From: Anisakis pegreffii
Lineage: Eukaryota; Nematoda; Chromadorea; Rhabditida; Anisakidae
Direction of reading: 5' to 3'
Assembly: GCA_035041965.1 (NCBI GenBank)
Contig: JAPYMA010003055.1
Coordinates: 92,711-156,710, forward strand
Length of the DNA: 64,000 nt
Below are positions 51,801 through 62,520 of the stretch, piece by piece; within the stretch, counting starts at the first letter, position 1; each line of letters starts with the position of its first letter. The notes under the pieces were generated by a model. That model saw nothing but the letters and a program-made list of their open reading frames with translations, had not been told where the DNA came from and made no database searches. The translations under genes and the position numbers were made by a program.

Positions 51801-53623
51801 TGCTGGGCAGCGAGCCCCTCATCATTTTGTTGGCCTCGATCATCATCATTGCGCATAGTTTCTGCAATCTCATTATCAACAATTTTTGATGTCTTCCCAT
51901 TTGTTATCTCGTTGCATTGAAATTGTCCGACGACTGTCCCATCCTCATGTCTCACTGATAAAGTTTCGTTCATCATCTTATCGTGAACGACGTTTGCATG
52001 GGCTTCTTCTTCATTCCCATCCGCCGCAACATTAGCGATATCACCTATTGGTTCGATTGAATTCGTGGTCGTTGTTTGAATTTCACCATTGCTAGCGGTT
52101 GTTGCATCTTTGGTGTCACCTTGCTTGTTTTTGAAAACTTCCTCTTCGACTGCTCCATCCTTTGCCACCACCTTGTCGACTTCACCTTCCTTCACTGCCA
52201 CACATTCAGCGGTTTCGCCTTCGTTTTCCTCTGACAATTTCCTTGTCTCTTGGATTGTTTCTGCTTCGCTCTTTGAAATAATTTCATTCGCTTCATGTTC
52301 GATTTTCTTGATCTCATCAATAATCTTGCCCATACTCTCAAATTCTCCTTCAATCGCAGTGATTTCATCATTTTTCAGGCCCTTTCCACTGATTTCCTCA
52401 TTTGAACAGAGAAGTCTCTCAGCAGTATCTTCAACTTTCTCACTGTCAGTCGCTGCAACTGCATTACTTGTTTCATTTTTCTGCAGTTCATACAATTCAT
52501 TCGTTTTTGCTATTTCCTTAGTTACCACCGAAGGTGGTTCATTTTTGGGAATTTGGGCCGCTTTAACGAGCTCAGTTTCACCTTCACTTATCATTTTCAT
52601 AGTTCCATCACTACTTTTCGTCGAATTCTGTTGGTCGTTTTCCTTTCCAATCTCCTCATTCTCAGTATCGACAACTTGTCTTTGCGTACTCTCACTCACA
52701 ACTTCACCATTCGGATCAACGTTTGATATTGAAGATTTTGTTCCGCTTTCGCTGGCGATATTTCTTTTATCCGGTTCCTTCGGATCTACTGAAACTTGAT
52801 TCTTAACAGTTTCCATTTCACAGGTTTCTGTATCTGCAGGTGCGAGCTCGTTTCCAATTGTTTCTACATTCTTATCAGCTTCTGTAACTTGCTGACTCGA
52901 TTCATCTGAAGACCGCGTTGTTTCAGTAGGATTTCCGGTTGATTGTTGAGGTATTTGATCATTTGGTTTGGCATTGCTTGCAGTTGCCACATCCGTACAT
53001 GATATGCCGGTGTCTGTAACATCTGTCAAACTAATCGTTTCCCGCTTCTCATTGTTTTGTTTGCCTGGTTCCGATTTCTGATTCTGAATGTCACTTATAG
53101 CAGCTGGATTCATACTTGGTTGTTGCTCGGTTTTGGGTGCTACTTTTTGTGGAGTACATTTCGCATCGTTCTGCGCGTTATCTTCAAATTTCGAAATATG
53201 TGGAACAACCTCGGTTTTTTCTTCCTTCGTATGTGTTTCACATGAACGACATTCATCAATCGCTGATGCTGTATCCATTCCAGCTTTCAATGATGAACTG
53301 CTGGTGGTGGTATTATTTTGTGCATCAGCCAACTGTGGTGGTACCGGCTTAGTGACGGACTGTTCTTGTTGAGATGACTCGTTAACAGGTGTTTCAGGCA
53401 GAGTTTGCTGATTGTTATTGGCATGCTCGGTAGTAGCTCGTTGAAAGATGACTTCAACTGTGTTTGGAGAATTCGGTTCAACTGCAGTGATTGCTGGATC
53501 GCTGTTGGTTATTTCCGGATCACTTGCAACAGTGGAGTAGGATGAAGTGGAGCTTGAAGAAATTGTTGAGCTTGTTGAAGAAGTGGAGGATGAAGATGAG
53601 ACACGACGGCGTTCACGAGGCAT
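33078..53623 (-). CDS. TACC-family coiled-coil protein, long forms (1505 or 1516 aa)
   Basis: Transforming acidic coiled-coil proteins bind centrosomes and microtubule ends with XMAP215-type partners (family knowledge). Exons: 53623-50930, then 50639-50549 or 46899-46776, then 42144-41835, 36475-36345, 35869-35433, 35272-35247, 35185-35083, 34957-34865, 34757-34619, 34421-34225, 33941-33835, 33532-33412, 33146-33078. All phases match. The first exon holds 898 codons: a Ser/Thr-rich start (MPRERRRVSSSSSTSST), then an acidic Glu/Asn/Thr-rich disordered region. Later exons give a Pro/Gln/Ala-rich linker. The last five encode the TACC coiled coil, with YGELFRRYEKLRQ, RYALLIEKFDMLRKNAEDQL and a typical C-terminus (DEMTNIFEEVINKAENNS). 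The ATG lies 22 bases after a TTGCTTTCAG acceptor at 53645, so the mRNA is probably trans-spliced or has a 5' UTR exon. Whether long and short forms share one transcript set is inferred from phase alone. Confidence 0.78.
35247..35272 (-). other. 26-nt micro-exon of the TACC gene
   Basis: Without it the exon ending at 35433 (phase 0) cannot join the exon starting at 35185 (phase 2 entry). With it both junctions fit and the added residues are VSTFEDHS plus a split Glu codon. It is flanked by CTACATAG and a GTGAAG donor. Confidence 0.7.
39898..39899 (-). promoter_or_regulatory. Putative trans-splice acceptor for short TACC mRNA
   Basis: AG of GTGAATTAG, 15 bases before the ATG of the short form. 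No in-frame upstream exon can use it, so a spliced-leader junction or a 5' UTR intron is the natural reading. A second AG four bases downstream (ATAG) could serve as well. Confidence 0.45.
48244..48374. mobile_element. 131-bp element with perfect 23-bp terminal inverted repeats
   Basis: The left end (48244-48266, starting AAATAGTAATATAG) and right end (48352-48374) are perfect reverse complements over 23 bases. The 85-base interior contains GATGGCTTAACGCCGAAAC. Size and ends suit a miniature inverted-repeat transposable element; a clear target-site duplication was not seen. It lies in a TACC intron between the two alternative exons. Confidence 0.75.
50212..50252. repeat. Perfect inverted repeat, 18-bp arms, 5-base loop
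   Basis: Arms 50212-50229 and 50235-50252 (core TCTAAATGATACTTGA) pair without mismatch around GATCA. It is located 0.3 kb downstream of the first alternative TACC exon. Could be a hairpin in the pre-mRNA or an element remnant. Confidence 0.9.
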
Positions 53624-53645
53624 CCTGATATCGCAACGTTGCAAA

Positions 53646-53647
53646 CT
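53646..53647 (-). promoter_or_regulatory. Putative trans-splice acceptor for long TACC mRNA
   Basis: AG of TTCATTGCTTTCAG, 22 bases before the ATG of the 898-codon exon. The pyrimidine tract is good and no upstream coding exon was found. Confidence 0.5.
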
Positions 53648-54628
53648 GAAAGCAATGAATCAGCGGAAAAGATGAAGTCAACAGTGAATAGAAAATCTGT
53701 GAATGTTCACTGAGCTAGTATCAAAGTAGGCGAAAAACGTCTGATCGGTCAATCGAAATAATCAAACGGTACATCTCGAATGGCACAAATGAATTTTGTT
53801 GATGCAAAGCGATAACAACGAAACAAGCGAGCTTATGGCACGAATCACGGATTAATAGATAAGCCTGTAGTTAGTAAGTTATCTAGAAAACGATTCTCTA
53901 TTGAAGCAATGTGACATAATAGCGTTCTTATTCGAAAACGAGATTTCATGTGGACGATGAAGAATCATTTGGATGATTTCTTGAGATTAAGTCCGACGCA
54001 ATACTTGTAATTAATAAATTTTAAAATGAATATTTAAATGAATATCAGCCAATTAAAACATATTCATAAAAAGATTTTTCGAATGTTTCGATGAATATGT
54101 TTAAAATTTCGAAACTTACTTTGAAATTCATCAACTTAGACGTTTGTAATAAAATAATTAAATAATGCAAGCAGCAATGCAAAAATAATTTGATAATGCA
54201 AATGATAATACAAATAACAAATTGATAACGAATTGATAATGCAAAAATTTTTCGACGTCAATTTTTCAGCTCTCTAATAATTCACACATTCACGAGTAGC
54301 AAAGAATCTGTTTGGAATTTCTGACGTAACGCAACTTTCTAAACTCATTCAATATTCGCCAGTCATCGATTTTAATGAATTCCAATCGATTCAAAGTATT
54401 CCACTATTTAAGATGGGTTGTCCGAATAGGAATGGAAATTTGCTCAGTGAATAGAATCCACTTCTGACAATGAGAGAGGCAACTCTAACATTTTTAGATA
54501 GTTGCTGAATGCATGCATTTCTAATTTCGCCGCTTCCGTTATCGAAAAAGAAACCAAACTAATGAAATGTATTGTTGAATGAAATAAAATCCGAGAAGAG
54601 GAGCATTTTTATTCATTTACTCAACAAT
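53648..54628. other. Upstream region of the TACC long form
   Basis: No exon is supported. It holds an AT-rich, minisatellite-like stretch at about 54166-54250 with repeated AATGCAAAT/GATAATGCAAA words. Promoter elements cannot be assigned from sequence alone. Confidence 0.4.
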
Positions 54629-54860
54629 TTACAAAAGAACAAATAATGGTGAAAGTAAAGAAGAGCGACTTTGGTTGATGTGTGCTAGTGAGCGAATAAA
54701 TGAATCACTTTCGATATTTATCATCGCATCACGCTGGCTGCTGTTTGCCGACGATATTTGTACATTAGTGAAACTCAAACAAGTCGTCGATATACGCACA
54801 TTCTTGAGATCATTAACAAATTTAGTTGTGATTGCAGGCGATGAAAATTGCACATTTTAG
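54629..54860 (+). other. Ambiguous open frame near the divergent candidate
   Basis: Both strands are open for about 60-74 codons here. The plus-strand frame (ASRWLLFADDICTLVKLKQV) is hydrophobic and protein-like but cannot be joined in phase to the exon at 55.1 kb. Confidence 0.2.
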
Positions 54861-55151
54861 AGCCTTTTTACTAAAGAATTAAGTTTTTTGCAGCAGTAAA
54901 CATTTTTTCAATTCATTCAGCATCACTTAAACAACGATTCACATATTTTTCCCACTGGACAGGTTTTGTCATGAGGATACCGCAATATCGGGTCATATTT
55001 GCACTACTTTATTAATGAGAATCTTCCGAGAGAAGTGATGTGAAAGATCAGTTTTTCCAGATGGTAATGTCGGTGTAACATTAATGAACCGAACAACGTT
55101 CCAGTGCTGAATGTGATACTAAACCTTAGCGAAGTCAACGATAAATCAATG

Positions 55152-56990
55152 AACCAGTTCGAAGGAATCGCAAAACATCGATCAAGCTGTTTTGTATTTC
55201 CTAATCAATTTCTTGAGCGTTTCAAGCCACAAATCAACATGCAACGCGTTAAGGTGTTGCAATGGAACAATTTTCGTAGAGAGTGCTCCTGGATTATTAG
55301 CATATATCAGATCGGTAATCCGTTTAATTGAAATCCGAACAAATAATCTCAATGAATGAATGAATCATATGATTTATGTTGTGGATAAGCAATATTGATA
55401 AAGGTAAGCGTAAGCTAAAGTGCGAGTGATTAGCTAAAGAGTTGTTGAACATAACATGACTTTCAAGTCACTCGCTTTGAATGAGCAGAAGAACCGAGCA
55501 CTTTTCATTACGGATTTCCAGCATTTTTTCTTCCATTGAACAAGTGACCCGTTTAACTGCTATTGATTTATTGCTGACGGAGTTTTTTATGTGGTGATAA
55601 AAATTTCATTTCGAGCATATGATCGTGCAAATAGCTTTTCAATTACAACATGTGATATCACACAGGAATGAGAGTTAGAAGATATTGATTCATATAAATT
55701 TTACGTGTTACAGAGAAGAAACCGATTCCACCAATTCAACGCAGCAAACAAAATTGAAATTAAACGCATAAATTTATTCACCATCACTTCACAGTACGAA
55801 AAGCTCTGGTGAAAGCCAAACTGATAAAAATAATTCAGTTGATGTTTGAATAATTCAGTTCAATTCAATAAAAGTAATTCAAAAGCCGTGAGTTTCTCTC
55901 GAATCATAAACCATTACTAGCCATGATGTCTGTAAAATTTTCCACGCAACGACTCACGACGATGGAGTCGATGCCATTAAACGCAGTTAATTTGTTATTA
56001 AAAGCAATCTAAAAGATTCAAAGTCTCTTATTTTCTCACAACAAAACTATCGAAATAGGTCCTGCAATGTGCACTTTTTGAAACGAAAACATGCCGATCA
56101 ATAGAAACATACTGATAATAATCTTGAATTAATATCTTTCGAACGGTAAAGGTCGATTGCCGCAAGATAAGAGTCTCAAGACAATGAAAGATGGTGATAG
56201 GTAACATGTAAACGATCGTTGAGTCATAGTATTCGAAATGTTTTGGTGATAATGAAACATCAATGTGAAAAGAGGAGTGATGATGAGTGCATACCACTGA
56301 AATCATTGGACATTTTCGCATAAGTTTGGAATGCGATCTCTAATATTTTAGATTTGTTCACACATGCTGAACGATACATTAAAATTGTTTTCCCTGATAG
56401 ATAACTGTCAGGAAAATGTGCTGCAATAATGTATTGACAGTTTTTGTTGATATGATGGCCACCACGCTATCGGAACTGTTAGTGAGGACCGCAAGAAAGA
56501 ACGAGAAAAAAACAAGGAAAAAATTACTGAATAATGATTGTATTGAACGAATACGAAACAATGTGGTGTAGAACACAGTAATAAGGAAGAATGAAACAGG
56601 TTCATAAGATACGCATATTTTTTGGAAAATTATTGAATTGTAAATAAATGCAACCGGGTTATTGAGAGCATTGAATATGGTTGATTTTATCGCACAGATT
56701 TATTGAACCTGCATTGCAATCTCGGATGTACTGATTTGAGAAGGATTTTTTGAAATGATAGCGATAGGAACAACGTGGCTTCAAGAGTTACCGAGATCAG
56801 CATAAAATGAATTCTATAAACATCAGAACTTGACGTGAATCGAACCAACTTAGAGACAGCTTCAAATCATCTGGCAATCAACAATCGCACTGCTGACACA
56901 ACAAGAGCAAAAATTCAATGCACTCATGGCACAATCAAAACGCATACCAGAACAGTGCATATTCGAGACTTTGCTCTCGCATTCATTGCT
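55152..56990 (+). CDS. Candidate two-exon gene, unknown product (about 81 aa)
   Basis: The first exon would start at ATG 55152, 18 bases after the acceptor TACTAAACCTTAG, and read MNQFEGIAKHRSSCFVFPN to a weak GTGTTG donor at 55259 (phase 0). A second exon, after GAACCAACTTAG at about 56853, enters in phase 0, reads RQLQIIWQSTIALLTQQEQK and ends at a TGA at about 56990. Phases agree and the composition is protein-like, but the donor is poor, other exons may lie between, and no family is recognised. It is divergent from the TACC gene. Confidence 0.28.
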
Positions 56991-57617
56991 ATGACCGGTT
57001 AATAATATAACAGCGAATCTTCGCACGAATGAATTTTTTTTAATAGCATTCAAGACGAAGCTGGCTGGCTTCACAGGCCCGGCTCTATTCACTTATCTGT
57101 GGATTGATAATTCGGGATTTTGTAAAGTGAATCTTAGGTTCGTCAGAAAAATGAGATTCGATTAAAAAGACGTTTGCGAATCACTAAGCACCTCAAATAA
57201 AAATGCCTTGTGGTTATGAAATTTTTTAAACGATATACTTACATGAATGGCGAGCTATCATGACGAAGATTCGAATAATTACAACTAAAATCCTTCACAC
57301 CGAAACTATATACCACAGCTGCATGTAAAGTGAATCAATCCTTTGCTCTGGTCATACCCATTGCTTCGATCCAACTTCGATTCCTACTTAACACTATTCG
57401 CTTCCAAGAAGGCAACTCCGAATCAAGGCGTGTGTTTGTTTGAAAGCCGAGAACATAATAAAATAACGAAGGAAGTATAACATCCAGATGATTATTTATC
57501 TTCTAAAGAGGATCCGAAATGAATACGGAAGGAGTCTGATAATTCATTAAAAGACTGTAAAGTATCGGAAACGCTCGTTCGAGAATTGAGGATCTATCGC
57601 AAAGAATTTAAAAAAAT

Positions 57618-57901
57618 TCAGATTTCACCTCCAAAACTACCTTGAGATGAGTTGTTGCCAAAGTTCTTACCACTGTCATGCGCTCGAGCGATTTCTTGAC
57701 TCGCAGTGTCCGCTTCTGCTCTCAATCCTTTGGAATTTTTTCCCTGATTCGTTCTTCCGTTCCATCTACTCGTCCGTCTGTCCGTTCCGTTTGAGTCCTC
57801 TTCCACTTGGCCTCTTCCTTTCGAGTTTTCGCCTGCTTCGCCTCTTTCATTTGAGTCCTCTTTGCTTGTTGTTTCGTGAGCGTTCGTCCATCCCGATCTG
57901 A
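57618..57901 (-). other. Purine-rich exon-like stretch, frame unresolved
   Basis: After the acceptor CTCAGTTTCAG two frames stay open. One gives a Lys/Arg/Glu/Gln-rich helical sequence (KEAKQAKTRKEEAKWKRTQ) to a TGA; the other gives a Gly/Ser/Asn/Glu-rich sequence to a TGA at 57618. Internal duplication of AAGAGGACTCAAA explains part of the openness. No upstream exon was found. Confidence 0.3.
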
Positions 57902-57949
57902 AACTGAGTAAGGTTAGAAATTTGTAAATGGGATGAAATGACCAGAACG

Positions 57950-58280
57950 CCATTTTTTTTTAAATTTTTTATTTTTAATTTTTTATTTTTTCTTTTTTTG
58001 TTTTTTTTATTTTTTAATTTTTTTGTTTTTAATTTTTTGAATTTTTTAATTATTTTTTCTTTTTTCTATTTTTTTGAATTTTTTATTTTTTTCATTTTTT
58101 TGTTTTTTTATTTTTCTTTTTCATTATTTTTTGTTTTTTTTATTTTTTGTTTTTTTGTTTTTTTGTTTTTTTATTCTTTTTATTATTTTTTTCTTTTTTA
58201 TTTATTTTTATTTATTTTATTTTTTTTGTTTTTTTTGTTTTTTATCATTTTTTTTGTTTTTTTTTGATTTTTTCAATTTT
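57950..58280. repeat. Poly-T low-complexity tract (about 330 bp)
   Basis: Almost pure T on the plus strand, broken by single A, G or C. Open frames of up to 109 codons here (Phe-rich) are artefacts of the composition. Confidence 0.97.
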
Positions 58281-59090
58281 CAGTAATTATAAAATAATAT
58301 TAATAACAAACATTAATAACATCGAACTAACTAAACTCAAAACAAGTTAGTAACTTAAAATATAAATAATCAAATAATTTAGCAACTATCGAAATAATGT
58401 ACTAACTAATAAAACAACTGAACTATTAACTATCTAAAACTGTAATCAAAAAGAGTAACGAGAACACATAAAATGAAAAATAACATCACAAACAAATTAA
58501 AAACAATACACCGTCATCACATCAAAAAATCATCACAAAATATGAAACATCAAAATAATCAAATCAAAATTATAACACAAAATTAGTAACCTATAACTAA
58601 TAAACACGAAACAAATTAGCAACTCAAAAACAATAGAACAATCAAAACACAAAGACAAAACAATAATAAATCACACCAATAAAAATCAACATATAACAAA
58701 AGAATCACTTCATCGTCATCACATCCAAATAAAAAACATGAAATAATAATACAATAATAATGGCAATAATAATAAAAATGGCAATAATAATAAGAAAAAT
58801 AACAGTAATATTAGTAACATTCAAAAAAACGACAGAACTCTCATTAGTTAACCAAAACTTGAATCAAAAACTAATAACTCAAAAAACTGCAAATCATAAA
58901 TTGTTCAAATCATTTCGGATCAATAGCATAATGTTCTACAATGAAGAACTGAAAAACCTTAATCGTAAATCTCGGTATATCAACCGATGCCACTTTAATT
59001 TCTTGATTTGTTTTTGTCAGTATTTTCTATACTAAATATATCTTTTCATGATTAGTCACCACTGAAACATTTGATAATGTTTTCTTCGAA
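58281..59090. repeat. G-poor, A/C-rich low-complexity stretch
   Basis: Plus strand dominated by A with C and T and very little G, full of AATAATA and CAAAACA words. No gene or defined repeat unit was recognised. Confidence 0.8.
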
Positions 59091-59579
59091 TGATCCGACT
59101 ATCCAACGAAAACCTCACAATGACCGCTAACAACCTGAATGATAACGAACTATTTTCACAACAACGAAACATGATACGACAACACCAATCGACACAGCAG
59201 CGAACAACAACAGAACCGCAATATTATTATAACAATGACCGCAAAAAAACCGCTACAGAGGAACACACAGTACCACGCGCATATGGAGTCTAAGCAACGG
59301 GGAGACCGTCTCCAGGGAGACATCCAGGAGCCCGGGGGGATGGGAAGATACTCTGCCAAAATCTAAAGGAAACGCTGGGAATTCTCTATCTCTAATTCAT
59401 CTCACCGACCTGTTATCATGGAGCTTATCATGGAACTAGTGCAACTCAGCCCGAAATCAATCTCAACTACGCTTATCACTTATCTAACTACGCTTACCGA
59501 AACTCTTATCAATTAACTGGAACTCTTATCAATCGATCACCCTATCTTATCATAATTTTGTCACCTAAAACCGCAACCC

Positions 59580-59910
59580 GAGGAATGTTAGTAAGGTTAG
59601 TAGGGGGGGGGAAGAATACCATCTTATCAAAGGAGGGACGGGGAAGAGGGGAAAGGCAACCACAACCACAGGGGAAAAGGAATTCTCATCATGGGAGGGA
59701 TGGGGAAGGGCAATCACATCATCGGGGGGATGGGACGAGGGGAACAACCACAACAACCGGGGATGGGAATTTCATCATCTTATCAAGGGGGATGGGGGAA
59801 TCTTATCTTAATCATCATCGGGGGGGAGGGAAGGCGGGAAGGCAGCCATACCAAGAAGCCCAAGGAGGCATCAGCTCAAGGAACAGGGACGGCGGCGACA
59901 TAACATATAT
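59580..59910. repeat. G-rich strand-biased stretch
   Basis: Many runs of 3-9 G on the plus strand (for example GGGGGGGGG near 59605 and ATCGGGGGGATGGGACGAGG). It may fold into G-quadruplexes. Words such as GGGATGGG and ATCATC recur irregularly. Open frames here are compositional. Confidence 0.85.
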
Positions 59911-60199
59911 TATATAATATAATACATATCATATTAAGAACATTACCAAAACCCTTCCAGCAATTAGAATATTTTAAAATATTGTTTGTTTTCAATATTT
60001 TCGATTCAACAGAGCCAACCTCGATATATCTATGAGCGAGCACAACTTATTTATATTTATCTAATGTTAGTAATAACCCCAATCCTCACTGGTATTGCTA
60101 ACTATATAATCTCATATTCTGAGTACCTGTACTAATCTCATTTTAAATCTCACTTATCATTAAGGTCACATTGTGACCATTCTATATAAACTTATTTTG

Positions 60200-60750
60200 C
60201 AGATTTTAATCTGCAGACATTGAGACAATAATACAAATAATAATGATGTCTTTAAGACAATTTTACATGACGAATAAAATTTATATGATAACAAAGAGGC
60301 AGATAATTAACTGCAAACAATGAGACTACAATAAAAATAATGATGTCTTCGAGACAAATTTACATGAACTAAATTTACAGGATAAAACCAAAGGGCAGAC
60401 GGTGAACTGCAAACAGTGAAAAACAGTAAAAATAATGGTGCCTTTGAGGCAAATGTACATGATGAATTAAACTTACACGGTGAAAACAAAAGCAGACTAT
60501 CAACTGCAAACAATAAAACTACAATAAAGACAACAATGTCTTTGAGACGAAACAGATACATAGAAATTTACAGGATAAAACAAAAAGCGCATAATGAGCT
60601 GCAACAAAGAAATAAAACAATAATGATAATGTCTTAAAGACAAAACAAGTGAACATAAATTTACAGGATAAAAACAAAAAGCAGATTATGAACTGCAACA
60701 TGAAACTGTAATAAAAACAACAATCTTTCAAACAATAAGAAAAAATATAA
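60200..60750. repeat. Tandem repeat, about 97 bp x 6, diverged
   Basis: Units start near 60200, 60299, 60395, 60493, 60588 and 60681. Each opens with a short stem-forming word (GCAGA...CTGC), followed by an A-rich middle, AATGATGTCTTTGAGAC-like and TTTACAGGATAAAA-like words. The units differ considerably, so the array is old. No coding frame is shared. Confidence 0.88.
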
Positions 60751-60838
60751 ATTTACATGCTGATTTTATAAAGTCTTAAACAGTCTTTAAAACAACAACA
60801 ATCAATTTCAAATGCTCTAAACAAAGTCGATCACATTG

Positions 60839-60876
60839 CTTAAGCAATATCATATCGCTGGATGATATTGCTTAAG
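60839..60876. repeat. Perfect inverted repeat, 15-bp arms
   Basis: CTTAAGCAATATCAT pairs with ATGATATTGCTTAAG around the loop ATCGCTGG, just after the 97-bp tandem array. Function unknown. Confidence 0.9.
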
Positions 60877-60969
60877 TATATTGCAATATGAGTGAAACAA
60901 TAAGTTACTTAAGACAATGTTAAACAGTCTAGAACAGGTGAATGAAAAATCATCATTTCAGTTGATTCA

Positions 60970-61100
60970 TTTTTCAACTGATTATTTATTTATTTTTTTC
61001 ATTTTTTTATTTTTTTGTTTTTTTTTTCATTTGTTTTATTTTTTTGTTTATATTTTTGTTTTTTTAGTTTTTTAAAATTTAGTTTATTTTTTGAAATTTT
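60970..61100. repeat. Second poly-T tract
   Basis: T-rich plus strand similar to the tract at 57.95 kb and in the same orientation. Together the two tracts bracket the strand-biased block. Confidence 0.9.
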
Positions 61101-61186
61101 TTGTGCTGCTCCATCTTGCATTTTGGTTTGTTGCCTTCCTTAATCGCTTGCTGTCGTCGACTGCGAGGATCCAGGGTTGGGGACAG

Positions 61187-61265
61187 GGATCGTTTCGGGA
61201 TTTAGGGATTTCGTTTCGGGATTGGGATTGTTTCGGGATCTCGGGATCTGTTTCGGAATAAATAA
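61187..61265. repeat. Degenerate GTTTCGGGATT tandem motif
   Basis: GTTTCGGGAT recurs about four times with TTAGGGATT, TGGGATT and CTCGGGATCT variants between. Short, imperfect minisatellite. Confidence 0.75.
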
Positions 61266-61269
61266 CTTT

Positions 61270-62520
61270 CAGAAGTTTTCGGGACTTTCCATCAATTTAT
61301 CTCCCTTCTGATAAGTAGTCTTTCAAGACTACCCATTCCAAACTTATTATTCTCACTAGCCATAAAAATGAACTGATTCGTGGAGTCTCGTAGCGTTCAT
61401 ATGTAAGCCAAGTTCGGTTTCGTTTGGTGACCCCGTACTTATAACTTAGAAAGTAAAGTTTCCCAAACCCGCTGAGCGCCGATGGAGGTAATCCCACTCC
61501 CGAACCCGAAGTACTTTATACCCTTACCCAAAGTACTTCCTGCAGAAAATAAATCCCGAACCCTTGTGGCAAAAGAATAATTGATGAATTATATATTTGA
61601 AATAATATAACCCCATAGCAATTGTAACCCTCCATTACCGGCGCTAGGAGCTGGCATGACCGCCATATGGCTCCTTCTTATCTCCAATAAAATAGGATGC
61701 CCGAGAATTCAGGAAGGATTTTAGAGGGCATTTTCTCTGGCCTATCCCATAAAATGGTCACCGCCCTACGCCGAACTTTTTTGCCAATGAACTAACTAAC
61801 GAGTAACCCCATTAGCTGAACTGATGGGCTGGCTAGGTTTTCATTCCAGGTGATATCCATAAACTACCAAGTAATCTCCCGAAAACCTCATTTAATCAAT
61901 AACTTGTTAAGTTTGCTCAATGAATCCCAATGTGCTTAACTGGTGAATTGCTTGATACAATATTTGAGAGAAATGATATAATAAGAAGGGATCGGATAAA
62001 GTAGCATAATACAATCATCCCATGATAACATAGCAATAGGACATGGAAGGAGAAATCATTAACCCACATAAAATTGTGGAAAATATCGTGCGAATAAACA
62101 TATCAATATGTTAAAATTGATACACTTGGATAATCATCAATAAGGAAGATAAAGGTACAAATATCAATAAAAACGACAACAATGGAAAAATTCCTATCCC
62201 ATTATACCTATGGCTAATGTGCTCGCTCGATTCACTTATTTCCTAACGGTTAAGTCAATTTATGGCTTAGTACGTATTTGTTCCCCAACATCTTTTATCA
62301 ACTAACTTCATAATTCTATTATCTATTATTTTTCGTTCAACCTGCGCATAACCTCAACGAGGTTTCCGGCTCTGCTGATGAATTTTGAAAATCAGGCAAA
62401 ATATGTAACCAATAATTTGTCGCGCTGGTTGGGTTCTTGGCGTTGTTCTGGAAAGTTGAAATCACTGATCCGTTTGCTGTTGAGTTGTTGATTCGCCGCC
62501 GTCCCTCTCGCAACGTTCCT
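61270..62520. other. Unassigned region downstream of the zinc-finger gene
   Basis: Holds a 9-bp inverted repeat (AAGTACTTT at 61509 with AAAGTACTT at 61530) and a minus-strand open frame at 61297-61497 (GVTKRNRTWLTYERYETPRI) that I do not recognise; it could be a mobile-element remnant. No RNA gene was identified. Confidence 0.35.

Noticed and set aside
51399..53372. Several plus-strand frames of 60-236 codons
   Set aside because: Antisense shadows of the 898-codon TACC exon.
56028..56321. Minus-strand frame of 97 codons
   Set aside because: No splice sites, homology or biased composition; a frame of this length is expected by chance in a window this large.
57938..58350. Phe-rich open frames up to 109 codons
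   Set aside because: Entirely inside a poly-T tract; low stop frequency follows from composition.
59558..59917. Gly/Arg-rich open frame of 119 codons
   Set aside because: Lies in the G-rich biased stretch, with several frames open at once and no splice context.
61377..61500. Possible 5S rRNA or other small RNA gene
   Set aside because: Size and position invited the idea, but no 5S sequence landmarks or pairing ends could be matched.
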